64,000 nucleotides of DNA from NCBI GenBank assembly GCA_016788705.1, contig JAEUSQ010000063.1:1-64000 (forward strand), written 5' to 3'. The notes beneath the pieces are model-generated. The model did no database searches. It saw only the letters and a program-made list of their open reading frames with translations, and was not told the origin of the DNA. Both the position numbers and the translations under genes were made by a program. This document shows, piece after piece, positions 43,723-53,014 of this stretch; position 1 is the stretch's first letter, and each line of letters starts with the position of its first letter. This stretch comes from Bacteroidetes Order II. bacterium (GTDB taxonomy: Bacteria > Bacteroidota > Rhodothermia > Rhodothermales > UBA2364).

Positions 43723-45303
43723 ATGTCATCTATTCTTTTTGTTAATGGCCCCATTCTGACCATGGATCCGAAGATGCCCGAAGCAGAAGCGGTTTGGGTA
43801 GAGAATGACCGCATACGAGCGGTTGGTACGTTTAAAGAGTTGACCTACCTTGCACCTGATGCCGAACACTACTCCTTGAATGGTCAATGCCTTCTTCCCG
43901 GATTTGTGGAGGCGCACATCCATGTCTGGAAAGTGGGAAATCTCCAAACCCATACACTCGATTTGCGTGGCACCACCAGTATCCTCGATCTACAAGAGCA
44001 ACTCCGGGCATTTGCAGCGGAGCGTCCAGAGGCGGCCTGGATTCAGGCCCGTGGGTTTAATGAAGCAGCCATGTTAGAGCGTAGAATGCCTACGCGCGAA
44101 GATTTGGATGCCGTTGTACCAGATCGCCCCGTTTTGGTTCAACGAACGTGTGCCCATATCTTGGTTTTGAACAGTTTAGCGCTTGCATATGCCGACATCA
44201 CCGCAGAGACGTCTCCACCCATTGGTGGTGAAATTCATTTGGGGCCAGATGGCTACCCCAATGGGATCCTTACAGAAACGGCGCAAGGTTTGGGGTTTGG
44301 TGCGGCTCCAGCCTTTACCGAAGCCGACTACGTTACCATGATCTCGGCGGCAACCGAAACACTCCTCGCACATGGCTTCACTACCGCCACAGATCCTGGG
44401 GTAATGCCGGATCTCTTGACGGTTTACCGAAAGATGGAGGCAGAAAAACGCCTTAGAATGCGTTTTAATGTGATGCCTATTCGGTTGCCAGATGGTGGGA
44501 AGACCGCATTGCCCCTGCCCGAACGCTCTTCCTCCGATTTTTTGACCATCAATACAGTCAAGTTCTTTGCCGATGGCGGCCTTAGTGGAAAGACCTCGGC
44601 GGTAAGCCGTCCGTATCGTGGGACTGCAAACGAGTTCGGCGTTTTGCGTTTACCACCAGACTTTTTTTATGAATTGGCGCATGAACCCCACGAGAAAGGG
44701 TGGAAAATTGCCACACATGCCATTGGCGATGTTGCGATAGAAGGTATTTTGTCCACCTACGAGCGCTTATATCGGGAGACGCCCTCGCCTGCCCGACACC
44801 GTATAGAACATTTGGGGTTGCCGAATTCGGATCATCTGAAACGGGTGTCGGCTGCTGGCATTGCGGTAGCACCACAGCCGATGTTTTTGCGGGAATTGGG
44901 TGGAAACTTCCGACAATATTTAGATGATGCCTTTTTGGCACAGTGCTACCCCATACGATCTATGCTGGAGGCTGGCATAACGGTGGCATTTTCTTCGGAT
45001 GCACCTGTCGTAAAGCGAATTCATCCATTGGAAAACCTACATGCGGCCTACTTCCGGCGCGACCTCACGGGTGGCGTCATCACACCCGAAGAATCGGTCT
45101 CGGTGATGGAAGGTTTGTACGCATGCACGATGGGTGGAGCGATTGCCAACAGTATGGAAGACCAGATCGGATCGCTTACGCCGGGCAAATTCGCAGATTT
45201 TGTAATTTTAGAGACCTCGCCGCTTGCAGTTGATCCGGAACGACTTCCGGAAGTTAAGATTAAAGAGACGTGGGTGGGCGGAAAACGGGTATTTGCCGCC
45301 TAA
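43723..45303 (+). CDS. Amidohydrolase family protein (YtcJ-like)
   Basis: This 526-residue metal-dependent hydrolase belongs to the amidohydrolase_3 subfamily. The metal-site histidines are in EAHIHVWK, IATHAIGDVAIEG and HRIEHLGLP, and SSDAPV carries the catalytic aspartate. The C-terminal beta-sandwich closes with GSLTPGKFADFVIL. The substrate, probably an amide or cyclic ureide, cannot be told. The gene starts an apparent three-gene plus-strand unit with an Lrp regulator and the epimerase fusion, spaced 103 and 35 bases. Confidence 0.88.
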   Translation: MSSILFVNGPILTMDPKMPEAEAVWVENDRIRAVGTFKELTYLAPDAEHYSLNGQCLLPGFVEAHIHVWKVGNLQTHTLDLRGTTSILDLQEQLRAFAAERPEAAWIQARGFNEAAMLERRMPTREDLDAVVPDRPVLVQRTCAHILVLNSLALAYADITAETSPPIGGEIHLGPDGYPNGILTETAQGLGFGAAPAFTEADYVTMISAATETLLAHGFTTATDPGVMPDLLTVYRKMEAEKRLRMRFNVMPIRLPDGGKTALPLPERSSSDFLTINTVKFFADGGLSGKTSAVSRPYRGTANEFGVLRLPPDFFYELAHEPHEKGWKIATHAIGDVAIEGILSTYERLYRETPSPARHRIEHLGLPNSDHLKRVSAAGIAVAPQPMFLRELGGNFRQYLDDAFLAQCYPIRSMLEAGITVAFSSDAPVVKRIHPLENLHAAYFRRDLTGGVITPEESVSVMEGLYACTMGGAIANSMEDQIGSLTPGKFADFVILETSPLAVDPERLPEVKIKETWVGGKRVFAA

Positions 45304-45406
45304 ACCACAAATCGTTTTATGGTTGGCACACCCATTGCGAACTCTAATAAAAATTACTATCCTTGACTTACGCAACAATCCTCCGCCACCTAATCCCACA
45401 ATCCCA

Positions 45407-45901
45407 ATGGCAGTGATACAATTAGACGAACTGGACTTTGCCATCCTTCGCGCCCTTCAAAAAGATGGACGAATGTCTTTCACTGATTTGGCAAAAGAGC
45501 TTAATGCCTCGGTAGGGACTATTCGTAACCGCTATCATCGTCTAGCAGAGGAAAAAACCCTCACGGTATTTGGACGTGTAAACCCAGAACATATCGGCTT
45601 AAATGTGTATGCACATGTGCAAATTGCCGTTCGTCCCGCCTCGCGAATAGACGAAGTGGCTGCCGAAATTGCTGCCATTACCGAAGTCTCGTTCCTTGCC
45701 ATGATATCGGGAGATTATGAGTTGGAGGTTAATGTGATGTGCCGCAACAACCAGCACCTCATCGAAATCATGAACCGCGTCCACAAAATTGACGGGATTT
45801 TCAGTACAAAAACCACTATGTATTTGCGGGTTTATAAAATAGCCCAGCCAGACCTACATTTAGTACGCCCATTGGAGACCAGAAATTGGTCTGAGAACTA
45901 A
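45407..45901 (+). CDS. Lrp/AsnC-family regulator
   Basis: This 164-residue regulator has an N-terminal HTH (ELDFAILRALQKDGRMSFTD, LNASVGTIRNRYHRL). A C-terminal ligand-binding ACT-like (RAM) domain follows, with VYAHVQIAVRPASRIDEVA and FLAMISGDYELEVNV. Such regulators respond to amino acids or related metabolites and often control a neighbouring gene; here the amidohydrolase and epimerase fusion are candidates. ATG 45407 is supported by family length; the long upstream frame overlaps the amidohydrolase and is not coding. Confidence 0.9.
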   Translation: MAVIQLDELDFAILRALQKDGRMSFTDLAKELNASVGTIRNRYHRLAEEKTLTVFGRVNPEHIGLNVYAHVQIAVRPASRIDEVAAEIAAITEVSFLAMISGDYELEVNVMCRNNQHLIEIMNRVHKIDGIFSTKTTMYLRVYKIAQPDLHLVRPLETRNWSEN

Positions 45902-45936
45902 TCCATTGGTGCGTTTATCCACTTATCCTGTAACAC

Positions 45937-46899
45937 ATGAAACTCGAGCATATTGGGATAGCGGTGCAAGACGTAAAAACCGTTGAAGCCCTCTATAACA
46001 CGATTTTGGGGATTGTCCGCTACAAAACCGAAACCGTAGAACGCGAAGGGGTCCGTACCCATTTTCTGGCTGCCGGAAACGTTAAACTTGAATTATTGGA
46101 AGCCCTACACGAGTCTTCTCCTGTTGCCAAGTACCTTGCTTCGAAAGGGCAGGGCTTACATCATTTGGCATTTGAGGTGGACGATGCCGACGAAGCCATG
46201 CGTCGGTTGGTGGATGCTGGCTTCAAGCCGCTTGCCGAAGCGCCCAAAGCAGGAGCAGACGGAAAGCGCATTTTTTTTCTACATCCCAAACAAACACAGG
46301 GCGTTTTGGTGGAATTGTGCCAATCCACACCCGTATTCTTTGATTATACGGATTACGAAACAACTGGCGGAACCGTCCGAATGTGTGAACGCGGTGCTGT
46401 TTCCAATCCTGTACTATTGCTTCTCCCCAACTTAGATACGCCGTCCACGGATTGGGCGGGGCTTGTATTAACGCTGGAGCAACAATTTCGGGTGTTGGTC
46501 TTCGACCCGCAAGCGCTAACGGTTGGAAAGATAGAAAACACCCTCCGACAACTCCAGTTGGCAGATGCTTATGTGGTTGCAGACTCCGAAACCAGTGTTT
46601 TGGCGCTGGAGGTGGCCCGAAACCAGCCCAAAGCCATCCAGAAAATGGTGCTCTACAATTTTCCACTATCCAAAGTCGGTACGGCATTTTTAGGCCAGAT
46701 CCAGCATCCGATTTTGTTGGCCTGCGACGATACGCACCCAGAAGCCCCCCACCTTTTTTCGATAAAAAACCTTGTTCCATCGGTCGAAATCGCTGTATTG
46801 CCTGCTTCAAAGACCTGTTCGTCGAATTCAACCACATCCCATTCAACCCTCTCGGTATTATCCGATTCAGGTTTCATAAAGTGGTGGTGCAATTCGTGA
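45937..46899 (+). CDS. mce: Methylmalonyl-CoA epimerase fused to an alpha/beta-hydrolase-like domain
   Basis: Residues 1-132 are a complete methylmalonyl-CoA epimerase: LEHIGIAVQDV, GQGLHHLAFEVDDADEAM and GVLVELCQ supply the metal ligands H, H and E. This domain interconverts (R)- and (S)-methylmalonyl-CoA in propionate metabolism. Residues about 155-290 add a second domain resembling an alpha/beta-hydrolase: NPVLLLLPNLDTP, FRVLVFDPQ, then ADSETSVLALEVARNQP where a nucleophile elbow GxSxG would stand, and IQHPILLACDD. The elbow lacks its glycines, so hydrolase activity is doubtful. The last 30 residues look irregular and may reflect a 3' frameshift. Confidence 0.82.
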   Translation: MKLEHIGIAVQDVKTVEALYNTILGIVRYKTETVEREGVRTHFLAAGNVKLELLEALHESSPVAKYLASKGQGLHHLAFEVDDADEAMRRLVDAGFKPLAEAPKAGADGKRIFFLHPKQTQGVLVELCQSTPVFFDYTDYETTGGTVRMCERGAVSNPVLLLLPNLDTPSTDWAGLVLTLEQQFRVLVFDPQALTVGKIENTLRQLQLADAYVVADSETSVLALEVARNQPKAIQKMVLYNFPLSKVGTAFLGQIQHPILLACDDTHPEAPHLFSIKNLVPSVEIAVLPASKTCSSNSTTSHSTLSVLSDSGFIKWWCNS

Positions 46900-46938
46900 A
46901 ACCTGTGGGTTTGGCCTCCCAGCCAGCCCACTTTATGG

Positions 46939-46974
46939 GGGATGTCCGACCGTTGTGTGGACATCCCTTTTTTT
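46939..46974 (+). terminator. Terminator of the epimerase unit
   Basis: GGGATGTCC (46939-46947) pairs perfectly with GGACATCCC (46959-46967), followed by seven T. It lies 39 bases after the mce stop and insulates glpK. Confidence 0.92.
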
Positions 46975-47053
46975 ATGGGCATGGGTGGAAAACTGAATCG
47001 CTTCGTCCAATGCAGACGTATCTTTCCCTCAACAATAACCTATTAGAAACCCC

Positions 47054-48532
47054 ATGTCGCGATTTATCCTCGCCTTAGACCAAGGAACCACCAGTAGCCG
47101 TGCCATTCTTTTTGACCGCAGCGGCCAAATTCACGGCGTAGCCCAACGCGAATTTAAACAGTTTTTCCCGCAGCCGGGCTGGGTGGAACACAATCCGATG
47201 GATATTTGGGAATCGCAAAAACGGGTGATGGAGGCCGTTACCTCCGGTATTGCCCCCGAAGAAATTGCGGCCATAGGCATTACCAACCAACGGGAAACCA
47301 CTTTGCTATGGGACCGCAAAACCGGAAAACCCCTCGGTCCTGCCATTGTTTGGCAAGACCGTCGTACAGCATTCATCTGCGATGAATTACGGGACTACGG
47401 CCTCTTGTCGCTCTTTCGAGAAAAAACGGGCTTGTTGCTGGATCCCTATTTCTCCGGAACCAAGCTCCGCTGGATGTTGGATACGTGGCCAGACATAAGA
47501 CCACGCGCCGAGGCGGGCGAATTAGCCTTCGGAACAGTGGATACATGGTTGCTTTGGAACCTTACAGATGGGAAAGTTCATGCGACCGATGCCACCAATG
47601 CGAGCCGAACGTTGCTCTATAATTTACATACGGGTCAATGGGACGATGAATTACTGGATCTATTGAAAATTCCGCACGCCCTCTTGCCTGAAATTCGCAC
47701 CAATGGCGAGGTTTTTGGGCATACGGGTCTTTTGGGTGGCTTCACACCCATTGCGGGAATTGCCGGAGACCAGCAAGCCGCCCTCTTCGGACAAGCCTGC
47801 CACCGAAAAGGCATGGCTAAAAATACCTATGGAACGGGCTGTTTTATGTTAATGAATACAGGAGAAACCCCTGTTGTTTCCGAAAACAACCTAATTACAA
47901 CAGTAGCTTGGGAAATGAATGGCTGCCGGACTTATGCCCTCGAAGGGAGCGTATTTATTGCCGGAGCCGTTGTACAATGGCTTCGTGACGGACTCGGTAT
48001 CATCCAAACTTCGGGCGAGGTGGAACAATTGGCCGCCGAAGTGTCCGATACCGAGGGCGTGTACCTGGTTCCGGCCTTTGCGGGCTTGGGTGCGCCCTAT
48101 TGGGACCCCTATGCACGCGGAACCATTACCGGACTTACACGCGGAACCAAAGCCGCTCATTTGGCACGGGCGGCACTCGAAAGCATGGCACACCAAACCT
48201 GCGACCTACTGGAGGCCATGCAAGCCGATGCCGGATTTGCACTCGAAGAATTGCGTGTGGATGGCGGTGCGACCGCCAATAACTTGCTTTTGCAGATTCA
48301 GGCAGACTTACTCCAAAAGCCCGTCATTCGTCCCATTGTCACCGAGACCACGGCCCTCGGAGCTGCTTTCTTGGCGGGTCTTACGGTTCGATTCTGGCGC
48401 AATACCGACGAAATTGCCGAACTATGGGCCACCGATAGACGGTTTATTCCCATTGCGTCGCCACAAAAAGTGGCTGAGAGCCGTGTAGGTTGGGCCAAGG
48501 CCATCGGACGGTCGCAAAACTGGACAAATTAA
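47054..48532 (+). CDS. glpK: Glycerol kinase
   Basis: This 492-residue FGGY-family sugar kinase phosphorylates glycerol with ATP. It has [13 protein letters not shown] at the N-terminus, [36 protein letters not shown] and [25 protein letters not shown] is the family nucleotide-sugar region, and [20 protein letters not shown] carries the C-terminal ATP side. Length is normal and no key residue is missing. glpF and glpD are not in the window. Confidence 0.95.
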   Translation: MSRFILALDQGTTSSRAILFDRSGQIHGVAQREFKQFFPQPGWVEHNPMDIWESQKRVMEAVTSGIAPEEIAAIGITNQRETTLLWDRKTGKPLGPAIVWQDRRTAFICDELRDYGLLSLFREKTGLLLDPYFSGTKLRWMLDTWPDIRPRAEAGELAFGTVDTWLLWNLTDGKVHATDATNASRTLLYNLHTGQWDDELLDLLKIPHALLPEIRTNGEVFGHTGLLGGFTPIAGIAGDQQAALFGQACHRKGMAKNTYGTGCFMLMNTGETPVVSENNLITTVAWEMNGCRTYALEGSVFIAGAVVQWLRDGLGIIQTSGEVEQLAAEVSDTEGVYLVPAFAGLGAPYWDPYARGTITGLTRGTKAAHLARAALESMAHQTCDLLEAMQADAGFALEELRVDGGATANNLLLQIQADLLQKPVIRPIVTETTALGAAFLAGLTVRFWRNTDEIAELWATDRRFIPIASPQKVAESRVGWAKAIGRSQNWTN

Positions 48533-48580
48533 AATATTCACACATAAATATTAAGGCCCTATTAATCCATTGTTATCCAT

Positions 48581-50797
48581 ATGAAACGCTTTGTTTTTCT
48601 ACTTTGGTTATGCCTTCCCTTTGCGACCTTTGGACAAAATACCTTACAACAAGGTCAGGTCATTAGCCGCTCCGTTTCTTTTTCCGGTGGGGTTTATGAT
48701 TTTTCCGGGGCAAAAAACCTCGACTCGCCCGTACTCACCATTACCGGAGAGAACCTCACCATAGACTTTGGCGGGGCCATACTGAGGGGAAGCCCCAACG
48801 TAAACCGTCCGGATTCATTTGGAGGATTGGGGATTCTGATTAAGAATGGCAAAAATATCCACCTAAAAAACCTCGCCATCCGTGGCTATAAAGTGGCCCT
48901 CATGGCAGAGAATGTGGAAGGGCTGGTACTGGAAGACCTGAGCCTGAGCTATAATTATCGGCCCAAACTCAAAAGCCAGCGTACCCGCGAAAACATAGAT
49001 GATTGGTTGTCTTTTCACCAAAACGAAAAGGATGAATGGCTGAACTATGGCATGGCGCTTTACCTAAAAGACTGCCAAAAACCCACCATCCGACGGGTGG
49101 AGGCCCAAAATGGCTTTAATGGCCTGATGCTGATGCGGGTGAACGATGGTTTAATCTATAACAATAACTTTTCCTTCAATTCTGGTTTGGGGATTGGGAT
49201 GTATCGTAGCAGTCGGAACCGCATCCTACACAACCGCTTAGACTGGAATGTGCGGGGATATAGTCACGGGTTTTATCAACGTGGCCAAGACTCGGCAGGG
49301 ATTCTCATTTATGAACAATCCAACGAAAATATTTTTGCCTACAACTCGGCCACACACTCCGGCGATGGGTTTTTCCTCTGGGCCGGACAAAGCACCATGG
49401 ATACCGGACAAGGCGGATGTAACGACAACTTGCTATATCGGAACGACTTTTCTCATGCGCCCACCAATGGCATAGAAGTGACCTTTAGCCGGAGCATCAT
49501 CCTCCAAAATCGCATCCACGAGTGCGATCACGGCATTTGGGGAGGATACAGTTTTGAAAGCCTCGTCCAAGGAAATGATTTTGCGGATAACCGCATTGCC
49601 ATTGCGATTGAACACGGGCAATTCAATAATATTCTAAACAATTCCTTTCAAAGAGATCAAACCGCAATCCGGCTATGGCAAAGAGAAAAAGAGCCAGAAG
49701 ATTGGATTTATGCCCAAAAACGCGACACTAGAAACCGCCACTACCACATGACAAGCAATCGTTTTACTGGACACAAAACCGTATTGGAGGTGGAGCGTGG
49801 ACAACATTTGCGGTTCTACAACAATAAGGTAACGGCATCCGAGCGCTTCGTTTCTGTGAAAAACGCAACTTCTGCAGACATTCTGGTTTATGGGAATGGC
49901 TTAAGCGAGGTGGCCCAATGGGGTACAGGTTTAGAAGACTGGCAATCCGAAAATAAAATCAGTATCGCGGATTTTTCCGCTGATTTGGGTCTAAAAGGAC
50001 TGCGCTTGCCCAATCCCCTATCCGACGGTATGGATGCCATGCTCCCTGCCAATCATCCAAGAGGCAGAAAATTTATCCTGATGACGGCCTATGGCCCGTA
50101 TAATTTTGGGTATCCACATATCCGCTTAGACTCGCTTTCAGGGGATGTGTATCGGTTCTCTGTCTTGGGGAAAGCGGGACAATGGCGGGTACAATCCATC
50201 AGAGGACTCAAGAATTTATCGGCACAAACAGGTCGTTTTCCGGCTGAAATCACGGCTGAGCGGGCATCTGGTAACGAAGTAGCCATCACACTGGCTTATA
50301 CTGGGCCAGCGTTCGAGACGGCTTTTGGAGAAGTTGTTTCAGCCAACCAAATCCATTTGTTTGAAACGCGCTGGATCGAGCCGGCGTGGCGTTGGGACGT
50401 ACATTTCTTTGCCTACGATGAGGCTTCCCATCCGCTTAAACATCCCGAAGCTTTCCGGCAAATTTTGGATAGAAAACCCATTCGGAGCATCCAAACCCGC
50501 GACTTAGGCTACAATTGGTGGCGTTCTCCCGAAAATGATGCGGCCATTCCACCCGATCGCTTTGCAACCCGTGCAGAAACCACTTTCGATGCAAAAGGGT
50601 CGTTTAATTTGCAAATTACCTCGGATGATGGTGTGCGGGTTTGGCTGGACGATAAGCTAATTCTGGAACGCTGGGACATCCATGTGCCTACCACCGATGT
50701 TGTGCCAGTCATTTTGAAGGGTAAACACAAGCTACGTGTGGAGCATTTTGAAGGCGGTGGGTTTGCTTGCCTCGATGTTCAGTTGGTGGAGCGGTGA
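48581..50797 (+). CDS. Secreted beta-helix and PA14 protein
   Basis: This 738-residue secreted protein has a signal MKRFVFLLWLCLPFATFGQ and a right-handed beta-helix at about residues 70-460, as in NosD or pectate-lyase-like folds. N/G-rich turns such as LIYNNNFSFNSGLGIGMYRS and NILNNSFQRDQTAIRLW recur. A sandwich region follows, and a C-terminal PA14-like domain (about 632-738) carries FNLQITSDDGVRVWLDDKLI and GKHKLRVEHFEGG. Such proteins bind or cleave polysaccharides at the surface. Catalytic residues cannot be identified. Spaced 48 bases after glpK, so possibly co-transcribed. Confidence 0.8.
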   Translation: MKRFVFLLWLCLPFATFGQNTLQQGQVISRSVSFSGGVYDFSGAKNLDSPVLTITGENLTIDFGGAILRGSPNVNRPDSFGGLGILIKNGKNIHLKNLAIRGYKVALMAENVEGLVLEDLSLSYNYRPKLKSQRTRENIDDWLSFHQNEKDEWLNYGMALYLKDCQKPTIRRVEAQNGFNGLMLMRVNDGLIYNNNFSFNSGLGIGMYRSSRNRILHNRLDWNVRGYSHGFYQRGQDSAGILIYEQSNENIFAYNSATHSGDGFFLWAGQSTMDTGQGGCNDNLLYRNDFSHAPTNGIEVTFSRSIILQNRIHECDHGIWGGYSFESLVQGNDFADNRIAIAIEHGQFNNILNNSFQRDQTAIRLWQREKEPEDWIYAQKRDTRNRHYHMTSNRFTGHKTVLEVERGQHLRFYNNKVTASERFVSVKNATSADILVYGNGLSEVAQWGTGLEDWQSENKISIADFSADLGLKGLRLPNPLSDGMDAMLPANHPRGRKFILMTAYGPYNFGYPHIRLDSLSGDVYRFSVLGKAGQWRVQSIRGLKNLSAQTGRFPAEITAERASGNEVAITLAYTGPAFETAFGEVVSANQIHLFETRWIEPAWRWDVHFFAYDEASHPLKHPEAFRQILDRKPIRSIQTRDLGYNWWRSPENDAAIPPDRFATRAETTFDAKGSFNLQITSDDGVRVWLDDKLILERWDIHVPTTDVVPVILKGKHKLRVEHFEGGGFACLDVQLVER

Positions 50798-50901
50798 TAG
50801 AGAAAAGGCAGTCGGAACAAATGCGTCATCTTTGGTTTTCTTTTTTGCCTTGAATGTTGTCCTGCCGCGCCCTATTAGGAGTGACATAAAAATATGATTG
50901 A

Positions 50902-51187
50902 ATGTACTTACCTGCATGTTTTGAAGAAAACCATATAGAAGACCTTCATCGGGTCATAACCGAGTTTCCACTTTGGGCACTGGTACTCCATGGGCCAAAT
51001 GGCTTAGACGTCAATCATCTCCCATTTGAGTCGAGGTTCCATACGGGTGAACAATGGGCACTTACTGGCGCATATTGCCCGTGCAAATCCTATTATTCAG
51101 GGGACAAAAGGTGACATGCAAGAAGAGGCTCGGATGAAGTACTTGTTGGGCATGGGCGACAAAGGATTGTTAGGTGCCGTTGTCTAA
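50902..51187 (+). pseudogene. Decayed PaiB-type FMN-binding protein
   Basis: The first 60 codons match PaiB, the FMN-binding flavin-reductase-like family: MYLPACFEENHIEDLHRVI, PLWALVLHGPNGLDVNHLPF and a segment with HTGEQWALTGA. The frame then breaks: in the +1 frame the next codons read AHIARANPI, the conserved HxARANP of the family, followed by about 30 residues ending GAVV at the stop at 51187. Full-length PaiB is about 200 residues, so the C-terminal two thirds are missing. The gene should not produce a functional protein. The exact deletion boundaries are unclear. Confidence 0.75.
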
Positions 51188-51323
51188 AGATGCAAAAGGG
51201 ATAAGGAGTTTGAGGCCGTTTAACAAAGGTTTCTTTTTACACCGTGCCTTGGCGCTCAGGTTATGAAACGCCCTGATCCGGTGTCTAACCGAAAATTTGA
51301 CCAGACATCCAATCCCCAATCCC

Positions 51324-52865
51324 ATGCTTTCCCACGTTTGGAGCAGTGCCGTACAGGGCATCTCTGCCTTTCCCATTGAGATTGAGACCAATATTGCCAA
51401 CGGACTTCCTCGATACACGGTTGTCGGGCTACCAGACGGAGCCGTCCGTGAAAGCCGCGACCGCATCTGGGCTGCTTTAAAAAATGCAGGACTCGAAACA
51501 CCGCATGGCGCTATTACCATCAATTTAGCACCAGCAGACGTCCGAAAAGAAGGTGCGGCCTATGATCTCCCCATTGCTTTGGGTCTGCTTGCAGCACACG
51601 ATGCCCAAATTCCACAAGCGCAATTAGACACCTGTTGCATTTTGGGCGAATTGGCACTGGATGGTGCGCTCCGGCCTGTAAAAGGCGTTCTGCCTATTGC
51701 CCTTCAAGCCCGTAAGGAAGGCCGGACGAATCTGCTATTACCGGCTGAAAATGCCGCAGAAGCGTCTGTGGTAGAGGGGATCAGGGTTTTTCCGGTTCAA
51801 CACATCCGTCAGGCATTTCAACACCTCACTGGACGGGAGGAAATTCCGGTTTTTGAACGAGATTTGGGCGCACTTTTCGAGGAAGCCCAAGTCTATGCGG
51901 TAGATATGTCCGACGTTCGAGGACAGGAAAATGTAAAACGTGCCCTCGAAGTAGCGGCTGCCGGAGGACATAATGCGCTGATGGTTGGCCCTCCGGGGGC
52001 AGGAAAAACCATGCTTGCCCAACGCATCCCAACCATTTTACCGCCCCTGACCTCCGATGAAGCGCTGGAAACCACCAAAATTCACTCTGTAGGCGGGAAA
52101 CTCCGCGCCAAGCACGGATTAATTGCCACCCGACCCTTCCGCGCACCCCATCATACCATCTCCGATGCTGGGCTTTGTGGCGGGGGCTCCAATCCTTTGC
52201 CCGGTGAGATTTCGCTGGCCCACAATGGTCTTCTGTTTTTGGACGAACTTCCAGAATTTAACCGACAAGCGCTAGAGGTCTTGCGGCAACCACTGGAAGA
52301 CGGACACATTACAATCAGCCGGGCACGCTATACCGTAGATTATCCCGCACGGTTTATGCTCATTGCCAGTATGAATCCTTGTCCGTGTGGCCACCTGAAC
52401 AACCCTAAACGGGAGTGTACTTGCTCGCCGCATCAAGTACAACGTTATCTCGCCAAGATTTCTGGCCCCCTGATGGACCGTATAGACCTGCATATTGAAG
52501 TGTCTCCGGTTCCGTTCGACGAGTTGCATAGCCGCACCGTCTCCGAAAGTAGCGCCGCCATTCGGGAAAGGGTGGAAGCTGCGCGTGCAATCCAACAAGA
52601 ACGATTTCGGGGAGAGATGGGGGTTTATTGCAATGCCCAAATGGGCGCTCGCCTTGTCCGCAAACACGCCGAGTTAGACACCACAGGAACGCAACTTATT
52701 AAAATGGCCATTCAGCGACTGGGACTTTCCGCACGAGGCTATGATCGGGTGCTGAAAGTGGCCCGTACCCTCGCCGATCTCTCTGCAAGCCCGCGTATTC
52801 AGGCAGAACACGTGGCTGAGGCCATCCAATACCGATCCTTAGACCGTAGTCGTTGGCAAGGTTAA
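51324..52865 (+). CDS. YifB/ComM-type Mg-chelatase-like AAA+ ATPase
   Basis: This 513-residue protein has the YifB layout: an N-terminal Lon-like domain (GLPRYTVVGLPDGAVRESRD, RKEGAAYDLPIALGLL), an AAA+ Mg-chelatase domain with GPPGAGKTMLAQRI and ISLAHNGLLFLDELPEF, and a C-terminal C-rich part with CPCGHLNNPKRECTC. In other bacteria this protein (ComM) aids branch migration during natural transformation. No competence genes are adjacent. ATG 51324 is the family start; an upstream TTG would add nine residues. Confidence 0.93.
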   Translation: MLSHVWSSAVQGISAFPIEIETNIANGLPRYTVVGLPDGAVRESRDRIWAALKNAGLETPHGAITINLAPADVRKEGAAYDLPIALGLLAAHDAQIPQAQLDTCCILGELALDGALRPVKGVLPIALQARKEGRTNLLLPAENAAEASVVEGIRVFPVQHIRQAFQHLTGREEIPVFERDLGALFEEAQVYAVDMSDVRGQENVKRALEVAAAGGHNALMVGPPGAGKTMLAQRIPTILPPLTSDEALETTKIHSVGGKLRAKHGLIATRPFRAPHHTISDAGLCGGGSNPLPGEISLAHNGLLFLDELPEFNRQALEVLRQPLEDGHITISRARYTVDYPARFMLIASMNPCPCGHLNNPKRECTCSPHQVQRYLAKISGPLMDRIDLHIEVSPVPFDELHSRTVSESSAAIRERVEAARAIQQERFRGEMGVYCNAQMGARLVRKHAELDTTGTQLIKMAIQRLGLSARGYDRVLKVARTLADLSASPRIQAEHVAEAIQYRSLDRSRWQG

Positions 52866-53014
52866 TGTTATGAGATGCTTATTCTGCCAAGACATGAGCG
52901 TGCGAGCCAAGAGCGAGAAACACTTCCTCCAACGCATGTCTGAACAAGGGGGCACAAGCAATCTCTTAGGCTTTCTGGATACCTTTCAGCACCAAAAACC
53001 AACCCATGAAGTGG

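Noticed and set aside
46223-46846. 207-codon minus-strand frame opposite the epimerase fusion
   Set aside because: No domain is recognised and the opposite strand carries a clear epimerase.
46452-47078. 208-codon plus-strand frame spanning the mce end and the glpK start
   Set aside because: It crosses a strong terminator and two better genes; only its possible relation to an mce frameshift is noted in the findings.
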